This document shows positions 15,883 through 24,758 of a stretch of 64,000 nucleotides of DNA, in pieces; positions within the stretch are counted from its first letter, which is position 1, and each line of letters begins with the position of its first letter. The notes under the pieces were generated by a model that saw nothing but the letters and a program-made list of their open reading frames with translations, had not been told where the DNA came from and did not search any database. The DNA is from Actinomadura physcomitrii (lineage in GTDB: Bacteria > Actinomycetota > Actinomycetes > Streptosporangiales > Streptosporangiaceae). Both the position numbers and the translations under genes were made by a program. The stretch spans positions 62,001 to 126,000 of the forward strand of contig NZ_WBMS02000010.1 of the NCBI RefSeq assembly GCF_008923205.2. The letters run 5' to 3'.

Positions 15883-16196
15883 GGGACCTCCTTCTCGGCG
15901 ACCAGGTGCTCAATTCGCGGGGAAGCGCCACACCGGACTTCCTCGTTCGTCTTCCGATGCAATGACGCCGGTTACGCGAGGATCCCACCACCGGGAAGCC
16001 GCGATCCACTTCGGCCAGGCTGCAGTTCGGAGAACGAGAAGCATTACCGATAGGCGCCGCCGGAAGGCCGCACGTAGCCTTCGAGCGTTCCGCTATTTCT
16101 GGGGGGTCGGCCCAAGCATCACCCGGCCGACCCCCCGTCTGTCACACATCCGGCCGCACACCACTGGTCATCGTCCCCCGGGAACGCCGTGGCCTC
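15883..16196. other. Intergenic region with terminator, otherwise no gene seen
   Basis: The only clear element is the hairpin at 16101-16136. The remainder should hold the promoter of the isochorismatase-family gene, but no convincing -35/-10 pair was seen. Confidence 0.5.
16101..16136 (-). terminator. Strong hairpin terminator after Liv operon
   Basis: GGGGGGTCGGCC at 16101-16112 pairs exactly with GGCCGACCCCCC at 16125-16136 around a 12-base loop. It lies 60 bp past the stop of the solute-binding protein gene. No long U-tract follows, which is common for terminators in high-G+C actinomycetes. Confidence 0.75.
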
Positions 16197-17417
16197 CTAC
16201 GAGGCCGTGGTCCACACGCCGTTCTTGACCTGCAGGATCTCTTCGACGTTGGTCGCAGTGCGGTTTCCGGGTCCGAAAGTGAGCGGAGCACTCGCTCCGA
16301 CCTTCTGGTTCTTCCAAGTCTCGAGTGCCTTGATCAGGCCCTGCCGAGTCAGGTCATCACCCGCCTGCTCGGCGGCCTTTGCGAAGGCATGCACGGAGGT
16401 CCACGCCAGCAAGCTGTAGTACGAGAACGCTGCGCCCGGCTGGTACTTCTTCATGTCGGCCTGATACTGAGCCACCGCAGGGTTGCCGGCGTCGGTGGCC
16501 ACCGGCAGCTTGCCCGCGCCCAGCACGCCTTCCGAGGACTTGCCGGTCAGGTCCAGGAACTTCTGAGAGGTAGCGCCGGCGCTGACGATCATCTGGGCGC
16601 CCAGGCCCTGCCGCTGCGCCTCCCGGAGGAACGACGCCGCGTCCCCGTCGGTGAGCATCACCAAGATGCCTTTGGCCCCGCTGGACTTGAGTTTGCTGAC
16701 CTCGGCGGAGACACTCGAGGCACCGGCCTGGACGCCGACGACGGCCTTGGGGGTCGTCGAGTGCTTGCTCTTAAGGTACGCGGTCGCGTTATCGAGCAGT
16801 CCTTGACCGAAGTCATTCTGGACATACACGATGCCGATCTCGGACGCCGGGACCTGGCGGTCCACCAGAGTGTCGACCATCTGGTGGGTCTCCGCGGTGT
16901 CATTGGCGACAACCGGGAAGATGTACGTCTGAGGCGGGTCGTTGACCTTCGTGCCGGTCGCCACCGGGCCGATCACGGGCACCTTCGCCCGGTCGATCTG
17001 TTGCTTCACCGCTAGCAATTGCGAGTAGCCGGCGAAGCCCACGAACGCGAAGATGCGGTCGTTGTTGATCAGCTTCTGGACCTTGCCGTTGGTGACCGCG
17101 GGGTTGTACTGGTCGTCCTCCCAGTAGCCCTTGAGCTTGCGTCCATTGATACCGCCATGAGCGTTCACCGAGGCGACGGAAGCGTCGAGCCCCTGCCGGA
17201 CCGCCACGCCGACCGCCGCCGCCGGCCCCGTCAGTGGCAGCGTCGCACCGATCTTGATCTCCTTGCCCGACACTCCGGTCGACGAACTGACGCTGCCGTT
17301 TCCGCAGGCCGCCGCCATCAGGAGAGTCGTCGCGAAACCGGCCGCGAGAACGGCCCGCCGGGGTGCCCCGGGGAGCATCACCCGTGTCGCAGCAAGATGC
17401 TTCATCCACCCCATCAT
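16197..17417 (-). CDS. Liv-type ABC transporter substrate-binding lipoprotein
   Basis: A 406-residue solute-binding protein of the branched-chain-amino-acid (LivJ/Peripla_BP_6) family. A signal peptide ends in the lipobox LMAAAC, so it should be anchored outside the membrane. The mature part starts IKIGATLPLTGPAAAVGVAV and has GGINGRKLKGYWEDDQYNP, standard for the family. In catabolic clusters such proteins often bind aromatic or carboxylic acids rather than leucine, and the flanking ligases and oxidoreductases support that reading here. It is the last gene of the operon, 77 bp downstream of livF, and is followed by a strong hairpin. Confidence 0.92.
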   Translation of the reverse strand: MMGWMKHLAATRVMLPGAPRRAVLAAGFATTLLMAAACGNGSVSSSTGVSGKEIKIGATLPLTGPAAAVGVAVRQGLDASVASVNAHGGINGRKLKGYWEDDQYNPAVTNGKVQKLINNDRIFAFVGFAGYSQLLAVKQQIDRAKVPVIGPVATGTKVNDPPQTYIFPVVANDTAETHQMVDTLVDRQVPASEIGIVYVQNDFGQGLLDNATAYLKSKHSTTPKAVVGVQAGASSVSAEVSKLKSSGAKGILVMLTDGDAASFLREAQRQGLGAQMIVSAGATSQKFLDLTGKSSEGVLGAGKLPVATDAGNPAVAQYQADMKKYQPGAAFSYYSLLAWTSVHAFAKAAEQAGDDLTRQGLIKALETWKNQKVGASAPLTFGPGNRTATNVEEILQVKNGVWTTAS

Positions 17418-17494
17418 TTTTCCTTTTCGTTCGGTCCATTCCAGACGTGATCTGCCTGAGCATCATCGCGCCAGGCTTTCGAGCTCCTCCGCGA

Positions 17495-18208
17495 TCAGGT
17501 TGAGGTGCCCAGCATCGTCTTCCGCAGGCTCGCGTCGTTCAGCATCTGGTCGGCGCGGCCGGAGGCGACGATCCGGCCACTGCTGAGCAGATAGGCGGAG
17601 TCGGCGGTGGCGAGGGCGGCCTGCACGCTCTGCTCGACGAGAAGCACGCTCGTGCCGCGTTCGCGAATGTCGGCGATGACGTTCCGCACCTCGACGATCA
17701 CCCCGGGAGCGAGTCCGAGGAACGGCTCGTCCATGAGCAGCAGGCGCGGGTTCGCGAGCAGAGCCCTTGCGATGGCGAGCATCTGCTGCTGTCCTCCCGA
17801 CAGCGAGCCGCCAGGGTGGTGACGGCGCTCACCGAGAATGGGGAAAAGTTCGTACATCTCGGCGCGGCGCGCTTCGGCGGCTGGGCCTCGCACACTCACG
17901 AAACAACCCATCCGAAGGTTTTCCTCGACCGTCAGTTTCGCGAAGATCTGACGTCCCTCCGGCACCAGTACCACTCCCGACCGGACCACGGCGGCAGGCC
18001 GGCGCGCGGTCAGCCGCCTGCCTTCCAGGGTCACCTCGCCGGAACGGGGCTTCATCAAGCCGGCGACAGTGCGCATCAGCGTTGACTTGCCCGCGCCGTT
18101 GCGACCCACGAGCGCGACGATCGAGCCACTCGGCACCTCCAGGTCGACGTCATGCAGCACGTCGACCGCGCCGTAACCGACCGAGAGCTTGTCGATGGTC
18201 AGACTCAT
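17495..18208 (-). CDS. Liv-type ABC transporter ATPase, LivF family
   Basis: A 237-residue ATPase. Walker A is GRNGAGKST, the signature is LSGGQQQ, Walker B is RLLLMDEPFLGLAPG and the switch segment is SVLLVEQSVQAAL. The absence of the LivG-specific insert and the LAPG ending of Walker B mark the LivF type. Translation begins at the ATG at 18208, which overlaps the livG stop as ATGA; the long open frame further upstream lies inside livG. It energises uptake with LivG. A second, decayed livF C-terminus lies at about 21.3-21.5 kb. Confidence 0.93.
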   Translation of the reverse strand: MSLTIDKLSVGYGAVDVLHDVDLEVPSGSIVALVGRNGAGKSTLMRTVAGLMKPRSGEVTLEGRRLTARRPAAVVRSGVVLVPEGRQIFAKLTVEENLRMGCFVSVRGPAAEARRAEMYELFPILGERRHHPGGSLSGGQQQMLAIARALLANPRLLLMDEPFLGLAPGVIVEVRNVIADIRERGTSVLLVEQSVQAALATADSAYLLSSGRIVASGRADQMLNDASLRKTMLGTST

Positions 18209-18960
18209 TCGGCTTCCCCCAGGTATTCCCGGCGCACTTCCGGAAGATCCATGACGCGGGACGGATCGGTCTCGGCGATCTTCCGGCCGAAGCTCAGGAC
18301 CAGGACCCGGTCGGACACAGCCAGCACCGTCTCGATGTCGTGCTCGACGAGCACGACGGACATCGGCCGTTCCTCCTGGACGCCTCGAATCACGTCGACG
18401 AACTCTCGCTTCTCCTCGGCGTTGAGTCCGGCACACGGCTCGTCGAGCAAGAGCACCGATGGTCGCTGGCACAGTGCGCGACCGAGGTCGGCCAGCTTCT
18501 GCTCCGCGTAGGCGAGACTCGAGCATCCCTCGTCGCGGAGTTCCAGCAGGCCCAGCCCGGCCAGCACCTCATCGATGAGCCGGTCGTCGGACCCGCGGCG
18601 CAGGCGATGGCGACCCCGCCGGCTGTTCTGGCCGGCGACGTAGCCGATCTGCAGGAGCTCACGCACCGACAATTCACTCAGAGCCGGCGGCGACTGGAAC
18701 GTTCTTGCCAGGCCGCGAGTCGTGAGGTGATGCGGTGACAGTCGTGCGATGGACTCGCCGTGCAGTCGAATATCGCCTTTGGCGTCACGGTGGATCCTAC
18801 TGATGACGTTGAGCAGAGTCGTCTTCCCGGCACCGTTGGGCCCGATAAGCCCGAGCGTGGTTCCCGCTTCGAGTTCGAAGCCGACCTCCTGGAGAGCCCA
18901 TACGCCACCGAATTGCACTGAGACGCCGTCGATGCTGAGGGCCACGTCATCGGATTTCAT
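18205..18960 (-). CDS. Liv-type ABC transporter ATPase, LivG family
   Basis: A 251-residue ATPase with Walker A GPNGAGKTT, the LivG-type segment LTTRGLARTFQSPPALSELS, signature LAYAEQKLADLGRAL in place of a classical LSGGQ, and Walker B VLLLDEPCAGL. The C-terminal FGRKIAETDPSRVMDLPEVR is typical of LivG. It starts at the ATG at 18960, overlapping the livM stop as ATGA, and in turn overlaps livF. It forms the heterodimeric motor of the importer with LivF. Confidence 0.93.
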   Translation of the reverse strand: MKSDDVALSIDGVSVQFGGVWALQEVGFELEAGTTLGLIGPNGAGKTTLLNVISRIHRDAKGDIRLHGESIARLSPHHLTTRGLARTFQSPPALSELSVRELLQIGYVAGQNSRRGRHRLRRGSDDRLIDEVLAGLGLLELRDEGCSSLAYAEQKLADLGRALCQRPSVLLLDEPCAGLNAEEKREFVDVIRGVQEERPMSVVLVEHDIETVLAVSDRVLVLSFGRKIAETDPSRVMDLPEVRREYLGEAE

Positions 18961-20000
18961 CGGACCGCCTTCTTTTCCGTGATCGACAGCGAGGACGAAG
19001 CCTCGGCGTCCTCCTCTGGAGAAGGCGGCGCGTGACTCGCTCGCCATCGTCCTAGGGCGCCCCCTAGCTGGGCGCCGAGCCCGGCTATACCGCCCGGCAT
19101 GAGGAGGATGACCACGATGATCAAAGCTCCGTATACGGCGGGTATCCACGTCTGGAAAGCGCTCAGCACACTCGGCACGATGACCACGAACATGCTTCCG
19201 ATGAGCGGCCCTGCCGGCCGGGCAAGGCCACCGATCACTGCCATCGCGAGGAACTGGATGGTGAGGAGGATGTCGAAGTTCGACGGGCTTACAAAGCCGA
19301 CGACGTACCCGTAGAGCACACCGCCTACCGCGCAGTAGACCGAAGCGAGGACAAAGGCTACGGCTTTCAGACGGCGCGCGTTGACTCCCGCGACCGCAGC
19401 GCCGGCCTCATCACTGCGCACCATGAACATCGCGCGCCCGGAGGCCGACGAGCGCAGGAGGAACGAGAACACCAGGCCGATCGCAAGGACGACCACGACG
19501 GTGAAGTAGAGGCTGGTGGGATTCGGCACCACCCAGCCGACGACCTTCAGGGTGCCGATGGACTTTCCGACGTTCCCCCCGGTGATGTCGTCCAGGGCGA
19601 CGATGATCCGTTGGACCACGAGCGCGAAGGCGAAGGTCGCGATGGCCAGGTAGATGCCTTTGAGCCGCAGCACCGGCAGTGCCAGTACGAGTGCCAGTAC
19701 CGCCGAGATCACGATCGCTGCCCCGGACACGACGATCAGGTCGTCGCCGGCATGCGGTCCCACCACTGCCGCCGAGTACGCGCCGACGGCATAGAAGCCT
19801 GCAGGAGCGAGCGACAGAATGCCGATGTAGCCGGTCGCGAGATTCACTGCGATGGCACCGAAGGCGTAGACCGCGGCAAGCGTCGCGAGATAGAGCGTGT
19901 AAGGCGAGAAGATCCAAGGTGCCGCAACGGCAAGCACCGCCACCGCCGATGTCAGAAAACCGCTGAGGCCGAAGCGCCTGCACACGGACAAGGCGCTCAC
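18957..20000 (-). CDS. Liv-type ABC transporter permease, LivM family
   Basis: A 347-residue membrane protein with around nine or ten hydrophobic segments. Family marks are NLATGYIGILSLAPAGFYAVGAYSAA, here seen as NLATGYIGILSLA, the LRLKGIYLAIATFAF block and SDEAGAAVAGVN, the loop that contacts the ATPases. The C-terminus (from about residue 315) is a charged cytoplasmic tail. It starts with a GTG overlapping the livH stop as GTGA. It pairs with LivH to form the translocation channel. Confidence 0.93.
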   Translation of the reverse strand: MSALSVCRRFGLSGFLTSAVAVLAVAAPWIFSPYTLYLATLAAVYAFGAIAVNLATGYIGILSLAPAGFYAVGAYSAAVVGPHAGDDLIVVSGAAIVISAVLALVLALPVLRLKGIYLAIATFAFALVVQRIIVALDDITGGNVGKSIGTLKVVGWVVPNPTSLYFTVVVVLAIGLVFSFLLRSSASGRAMFMVRSDEAGAAVAGVNARRLKAVAFVLASVYCAVGGVLYGYVVGFVSPSNFDILLTIQFLAMAVIGGLARPAGPLIGSMFVVIVPSVLSAFQTWIPAVYGALIIVVILLMPGGIAGLGAQLGGALGRWRASHAPPSPEEDAEASSSLSITEKKAVR

Positions 20001-20887
20001 AGCTCTCGCGCCCGTCGCTCGGCGACGATGCCCGTAGGTCGCAACAGCAGCATTACGAATATGATCAAGAAGGTCACGATCGTCGCTGTGTTGGCGCCCA
20101 GACCGTAGGCCGCATAACTCTGCACGACGCCGAGAAGGACTGCACCGGCGACGGCGCCGGTCAAGCTCGACAAGCCGCCGACCGTGGCCGCTGCGAGAGC
20201 CGCGATCAGCGTCGAGTCCATCATGTTGACCTGGACGAACGAAACCGGCGCGATAAGGATGCCGGCCAGAGCCGCGATGGCGGAGCCGATACCCCAGATG
20301 GCCGGATACAAGATCCGTGTTTCGACGCCCATCAGAACGGCCGCCTCGGGCTTCTCATTGGCGGCACGCATCGCAAGCCCCCAGCGGGCGCGCCGAATGA
20401 AGATCAGCGTCGGAACGAGGAGGCAGGCAGTGCAGATCATCGCTCCAACATGGCTGGATGGGACGTTCGCGTCCCCGATGTGCCACTCCGTAGAGCCGAA
20501 GAGGTCGGGGAACCGGTACACCTCCGAGCCGAAGATGTTCAACGTCCCGCTCTGGAGGATGTAGAGCAGCCCCAAGGTCACGAGCATCGCCGCCAGGTGC
20601 GCGTGGAGGGACCTCGAACCGGTGCGCCGAGCCAGCGGCCCCAGAACGAATACGTACGAGGCCGCCCCCAGCGCGCCGGACACGAGGACGCCCGCCACGC
20701 AAGCGAGAACCACGTTCCAGCCCGCTTTGGTCACCAGGTTCAGCCCGACGAAGACACCGACCACGGCCATGGCGCCATGGGCGAAGTTCAGCGTTTGAGT
20801 CGCCTGGTGGATCAAGATCAGGCCGATCGCGAAGAGCGCGTAGCCAGCGCCCGTCGCCAGGCCCTGGACAGCCAGTTGCAGCACCAA
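19997..20887 (-). CDS. Liv-type ABC transporter permease, LivH family
   Basis: A 296-residue permease, first gene of the operon. The N-terminal GLATGAGYALFAIGLILIHQ and NFAHGAMAVVGVFVG are the LivH signature, and MRAANEKPEAAVLMGVE is the ATPase-contacting loop. A TTG at 20887 lies six bases after AGGAG; the adjacent GTG at 20884 is an alternative start. The A/T third positions used here and in the following three genes are more frequent than in the genes right of 30.5 kb, suggesting a different history. Confidence 0.92.
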   Translation of the reverse strand: MVLQLAVQGLATGAGYALFAIGLILIHQATQTLNFAHGAMAVVGVFVGLNLVTKAGWNVVLACVAGVLVSGALGAASYVFVLGPLARRTGSRSLHAHLAAMLVTLGLLYILQSGTLNIFGSEVYRFPDLFGSTEWHIGDANVPSSHVGAMICTACLLVPTLIFIRRARWGLAMRAANEKPEAAVLMGVETRILYPAIWGIGSAIAALAGILIAPVSFVQVNMMDSTLIAALAAATVGGLSSLTGAVAGAVLLGVVQSYAAYGLGANTATIVTFLIIFVMLLLRPTGIVAERRAREL

Positions 20888-20921
20888 CGTCTACTCCTGC
20901 GCAGGGGGCACAGCGTCCCGG

Positions 20922-20975
20922 TTTTTGGTCTGGCCAATGACGATAGCAGTCCATTTGCAAGGAGTAAACCAAAAA
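20922..20975. promoter_or_regulatory. Liv operon promoter region with spaced inverted repeat
   Basis: TTTTTGGT at 20922-20929 and its exact reverse complement ACCAAAAA at 20968-20975 flank a low-G+C stretch just upstream of livH. On the minus strand TTTACT and TATCGT, 17 bases apart, lie between them and could be a -35/-10 pair. The two arms may bind a regulator on either side of the promoter. Confidence 0.4.
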
Positions 20976-20987
20976 ATGTGAGCGTGG

Positions 20988-21652
20988 TCATAGCTGCTCA
21001 CGCTCGACATGACTGTTGCCACCCGTGACATCCCGACGACTCACCGGTGCCAGGAGCGACCGGGCGGCGTGGGTTGACCACGCGCCGGCCGCCCCACGAT
21101 GAGCCGCTTGGTCTCCGAGGCCGACCGCGCCGTGCCAGACGGCCTTCCGGTCGGGACAGGCCGTGTGCCGGAGAAGGCGCATGCTCCGGGTTCCCACCAG
21201 GCGTCGGACAGGTAGGCGAGCACCGCGTCGGCAAGGAGGGCCTGTGAGAGGGCGTTGCGGTGGCCCATGCGACGGGCGTCTATGGCGGCGGGCGGCCAAG
21301 GACGTCTGGCACCGGTTGATCGTGCCGGCGGCTGCTGAAGGCGGTACGCGATTCGGTCGCCAGGGACCGGGCGGCGGTCCTGCTGGTGGAACAGCGCGTT
21401 CGCGTCACTCTCGATTAGGTGGACCGCGCCTACGTGCTGGGAGGGGCTCTATCCGTCGGATCGAAGAGCTGGACGGAGCCCGGACCGCATTCTCCGCGGG
21501 GCCTGCCCGCGGGCGGGCCGCGCGGAGTGCGTCCGGCATGCCCATGCGACGAAGGCTCTCAACCCGAGAGGCCTGCGTTGGCGAGTCCACCCTGTAGCGC
21601 GGCCGGTGGCGGGCTGGGGGCGCGCAGGCGGTGAGGCGCGGGCCGTCGCGGG
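20988..21652. other. Degraded intergenic region, about 665 bp
   Basis: No intact gene. The plus strand holds the livF relic at about 21297-21470. The remaining open frames have no ribosome site or recognisable family. On the minus strand at about 21041-21268 a 75-codon frame is not obviously random but is not recognised. Confidence 0.55.
21297..21470 (+). pseudogene. Relic of a livF-type ATPase C-terminus
   Basis: From 21332 the plus strand reads LLKAVRDSVARDRAAVLLVE, then QRVRVTLD, a TAG stop at about 21416-21418, and VDRAYVLGGALSVG in the same frame. This matches the segment after Walker B in LivF (compare LLVEQSVQAALATADSAYLL in the intact gene). A frame shifted by one upstream gives QGRLAPVDRA, resembling the GLAP that ends Walker B. 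The stop, the frameshift and the missing N-terminal domain make it a pseudogene. It is on the opposite strand to the intact Liv operon, so it is not a simple tandem duplication. Confidence 0.65.
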
Positions 21653-23155
21653 TCAGGCGCGCGGATTGAAGGGATCCGCGATCGTGTTGCCCATGTCGAT
21701 CCAGGCCGTCTTGACCTCGGTGTACTCGTTGATCGCCTCGATGCCGTTCTCGCGGCCGAGACCGCTCTCCTTGAAGCCGCCGAAGGGCGCGATGTAATTG
21801 GTCTTGCGGTAGTTGTTGACCCAGACCGTGCCGGCGCGGAGGCGACGCACCAGGCGATGTGCTCGGGCGACGTCGGTGGTCCAGACGCCGGCGGCCAGGC
21901 CGAACGGGGTGTCGTTGGCGATCTCGATCGCGTGGTCCTCGTCCCGGAACGGGATCAGCACGACGACAGGGCCGAAGACCTCCTCCCGGGCGATGCGCAT
22001 GTCGTTGGTGACGCCGCCGAAGACCGTCGGCTCGACGAAGAGGCCGTCGGATAGTGCGGGATCGGCCGGCCGCTTGCCGCCGGTCAGCAGAGCCGCGCCC
22101 TCCTTCTTGGCGATGTCGATGTAGTCGAGCACCTTGCGGTGCTGGGACTCGCAGGCGACGGTGCCCATTTCGGTGTCAGGGTCGAGCGGGTCACCGATCT
22201 TGATGGTCTCGGTCCGCTCCACCAGAGCCTGGGCGAAGGCGTCGTAGACGTCTTGATGCACGAGCACGCGCGACCCTGCCATGCACGTCTGCCCGGTGGC
22301 GGCGAAGACGCCGGCCAGGACGCCGTTGACGGCATTGGGCAGGTCGGCGTCAGGGAAGATGATGTTGGGGGACTTGCCGCCGAGCTCGAGGGATACGCGC
22401 GCCAGCCGCTCCGCGGCCGTCATCGCGATCGTCTTGCCGACCGCGGTGGAGCCGGTGAAGGCGATCTTGTCCACGCCGGGATGGCGTGCCAGGGCCGCCC
22501 CGGTGCCGCCTTCACCGGTCACGATGTTGACGACGCCGTCGGGAAAGCCCGCCTCGGTGATGAGGCTTCCCAGGATGAGCGTCGACACGGGAGTGACCTC
22601 GGACGGCTTGACGACCACGGTGTTCCCGGCGGCCAGCGCCGGGGCCAGCTTCCACAGCAGCAGCGCGAGCGGGCTGTTCCAGGGCGTGATGGCGGCGACG
22701 ACGCCGACCGGTTCCCGGACGGTGAACACGTGCATGTTGGGCACGCTGCTCGCCAGTGTCTGCCCGTGCACGGTCTCTGCGATCCCGGCATAGAAGTAGC
22801 AGTGCCCGGCGAGTGCCTTGGTCTGCCCGGCGACCTCGCGGATCAGCTTGCCGTTCTCCAGCACCTGGACGCGGGCGAGCTCGTCGGCACGCTCGGTGAT
22901 GAGGTCACCGAGCCTCCGGAGCAGGGCGGCCCGCCCCGCCGGAGTGGTCGCGGGCCATGGCCCCCTCTCGAAGGCGGCGCGGGCGGCACGGACGGCGGCG
23001 TCCACGTCCGCCGAACCGGCCAGCGGGACGTCCGCCCAGTGCCGGCCGTCGAACGGGTTGATCGAGTCGAACCGGGCGCCGTCCGCGGCATCGGTCCAGG
23101 AGCCGCCGATCAGCATCTGGTAGTGCTCGCGGTCCGGGTTCTCGGTGGCCGTCAT
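21653..23155 (-). CDS. NAD(P)-dependent aldehyde dehydrogenase
   Basis: A 500-residue aldehyde dehydrogenase with all expected elements: PWNSPLALLLWKLAPALAAG, FTGSTAVGK, the glutamate in LELGGKSPN, the cysteine in TGQTCMAGSR, EEVFGPV and PFGGFKESGLGREN. It is related to but not a duplicate of the enzyme at 1304-2704. It lies 35 bp downstream of the TcuA-like flavoprotein gene on the same strand, so the two are probably one operon, divergent from the IclR/CoA-transferase operon. The semialdehyde or aldehyde it uses is unknown. Confidence 0.92.
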   Translation of the reverse strand: MTATENPDREHYQMLIGGSWTDAADGARFDSINPFDGRHWADVPLAGSADVDAAVRAARAAFERGPWPATTPAGRAALLRRLGDLITERADELARVQVLENGKLIREVAGQTKALAGHCYFYAGIAETVHGQTLASSVPNMHVFTVREPVGVVAAITPWNSPLALLLWKLAPALAAGNTVVVKPSEVTPVSTLILGSLITEAGFPDGVVNIVTGEGGTGAALARHPGVDKIAFTGSTAVGKTIAMTAAERLARVSLELGGKSPNIIFPDADLPNAVNGVLAGVFAATGQTCMAGSRVLVHQDVYDAFAQALVERTETIKIGDPLDPDTEMGTVACESQHRKVLDYIDIAKKEGAALLTGGKRPADPALSDGLFVEPTVFGGVTNDMRIAREEVFGPVVVLIPFRDEDHAIEIANDTPFGLAAGVWTTDVARAHRLVRRLRAGTVWVNNYRKTNYIAPFGGFKESGLGRENGIEAINEYTEVKTAWIDMGNTIADPFNPRA

Positions 23156-23190
23156 GTCTCTGCCTTTCAGGGTCGTGTTCGTGGACGAGG

Positions 23191-24591
23191 TCAGCCGGAG
23201 GTGCGCATCACGGCCCGGGCCGCGGCCTGTTCACCCGCGATTCGGCCGAAGGCGAGCGCGCGCAGGACGGATGTCGCGCCGGGGTAGCTGCGGTGGTAGA
23301 TCCCGGCGACCTCTCCGACGGCGTACAGCCCTTCGATCGGGTCTCCGGCGGCCGTCAGGACGCGGGCCCCCGCGTCCGTGCGCAGACCACCGAAGGTGAA
23401 GGTGATCGCGCAGGTCACAGGCCACGCCACGTACGGCGGCTCGTCGATGGGCCGGGCCCAGTTGGACTTCGGCGGCTCCAGCCCCTGGGTGGAGACCCCA
23501 TCGAGGCCGGTCACGTCCAGGTCGCCGGGTGTCGCGGCGGCGTTGTACGCCTCCAGCGTCGTGCGCAGTGTCCCCGGGTCGACGTCCAGCCGTCGGGCGA
23601 GCTCATCGAGCGTCTGCGCCGTCACCGGCGGCACGTCGGTCAGCAGGGCGCGGCCGACGTCCTGCCGCATGAGCCTCTGGTCGGCGATGAGGAAGGCGAA
23701 CTGGTCGGCATCGCGCCAGATCCGGTACGCCACCGCTTCGAAGGTGTTGTCGGGCGTGTCGGCGCCCTCGTCCACGAATCGCCTTCCGCGGTGGTCGACC
23801 AGCACCCCGTAGGGATAGACCATGACCAGCGCCTCGGCGGAGCGCGACCGCGGGTCGACCGGCTCGCCGTGGAAGCGGTCGAACTGGCCGTCGAGCGCGG
23901 CGCCGACGCGGGTTCCCATGACGATGCCCTCGCCTCGGTTGGCCCGCCCGCCGGGCGTGATGGTGGGCAGGTCGGGACCGGCCTCGCCGAGGTGCTCGCG
24001 AAGCAGTTCCTTGCTGCCCTCGAAGCCCCCACAGGCCAGGACGACGGTGGGCGCACGCCATGCGCATGGCTCTCCGGCCGGCCCGGTGGTACCTGTGACT
24101 CCTGTGACGGCGCCGGACGCGCCGTCCTGAAGAAGGGCGGTGGCGGTCGCCTCGTACTCGATGTCGCCGCCGAGGTCGGTGACGCGCGCGCAGAGCCGGT
24201 CGACGATCGCGCCACCGCCACCTGCGGGCATGAGCCGCGGTCCCTTGGACGTCAGGAAGTACGTCGGTCCGGCGATCGTCTCGACCCCCTGAGCGTTCAG
24301 CCAGTCGATGGTGGGCCTGGCCTGCTCGGCGAGGACACGGATGATCTCTTTATCGGTCAATCCGCCGCTGAGGGCGTGCATCCGCTCCTCGAAGTCATCC
24401 GCGGGGTCGCCGGCCGGGTCCAGCCGGAAGAACGAACCCGTCCAAGCGGTGTTGCCACCGCGCTGGTCGCTGGGCATGCGCTCCAGAACGACGACACGGG
24501 CGCCGGGGGCGGCCTCCAGGAAACGCACGGCGGTGGCGAGTCCGCCCGCACCGCATCCGACGACGACCAGATCCGTCTGCTTCTCGAGCAT
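23191..24591 (-). CDS. FAD-dependent dehydrogenase, TcuA (tricarballylate dehydrogenase)-like
   Basis: A 466-residue flavoprotein of the fumarate reductase/succinate dehydrogenase family. FAD binding is shown by DLVVVGCGAGGLATAVRFLE, VVLERMPSDQRGGNTAW and the C-terminal GLYAVGEVAGIYHRSYPG. The GGNTAW region and the FFLT/GGGGAIVDRL order resemble TcuA, which oxidises tricarballylate to cis-aconitate. The electron-transfer partner TcuB is not encoded nearby, so another acceptor is needed. The genes across the promoter (CoA transferase, citryl-CoA-lyase-like, aconitase) all act on tricarboxylates, which strengthens but does not prove the substrate. A 3-ketosteroid dehydrogenase-like activity is an alternative within this family. 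Confidence 0.75.
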   Translation of the reverse strand: MLEKQTDLVVVGCGAGGLATAVRFLEAAPGARVVVLERMPSDQRGGNTAWTGSFFRLDPAGDPADDFEERMHALSGGLTDKEIIRVLAEQARPTIDWLNAQGVETIAGPTYFLTSKGPRLMPAGGGGAIVDRLCARVTDLGGDIEYEATATALLQDGASGAVTGVTGTTGPAGEPCAWRAPTVVLACGGFEGSKELLREHLGEAGPDLPTITPGGRANRGEGIVMGTRVGAALDGQFDRFHGEPVDPRSRSAEALVMVYPYGVLVDHRGRRFVDEGADTPDNTFEAVAYRIWRDADQFAFLIADQRLMRQDVGRALLTDVPPVTAQTLDELARRLDVDPGTLRTTLEAYNAAATPGDLDVTGLDGVSTQGLEPPKSNWARPIDEPPYVAWPVTCAITFTFGGLRTDAGARVLTAAGDPIEGLYAVGEVAGIYHRSYPGATSVLRALAFGRIAGEQAAARAVMRTSG

Positions 24592-24661
24592 CGTGTTCCT
24601 GCCTTCCCGGGGTGAGGGGCGCCCAGGTTGACCGTTGGGCGGTTGAGTCGAACCACTGTCC

Positions 24662-24678
24662 AGATAAGAGTGTTATCT
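24662..24678. promoter_or_regulatory. Operator in divergent IclR / TcuA-like promoter
   Basis: AGATAA, five bases (GAGTG), TTATCT: a perfect 6-bp inverted repeat in an AT-rich stretch midway between the two divergent genes. IclR proteins typically bind short palindromes in such shared promoters, so this is the best candidate site. Confidence 0.6.
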
Positions 24679-24758
24679 AGATGCCTGTGTACGCCGCCGA
24701 AGTCGTCCAGATCCACCATATAGTATAGTTAATCCGCACGATGGACGAGGGATGGATG

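Noticed and set aside
16101..16136. Insertion-sequence terminal repeat
   Set aside because: The arms are only 12 bases apart and sit where the Liv transcript should end, so a terminator explains it.
21041..21268. A minus-strand 75-codon protein in the degraded region
   Set aside because: It begins MGHRNALSQALLADAVLAYL and is not obviously random, but there is no ribosome site, no recognisable family and it overlaps the decayed area, so I do not call it a gene.
23191..24591. Succinate dehydrogenase/fumarate reductase flavoprotein of respiration
   Set aside because: No iron-sulfur or membrane-anchor subunit is adjacent, and the N-terminal GGNTAW region resembles TcuA-type enzymes rather than SdhA.
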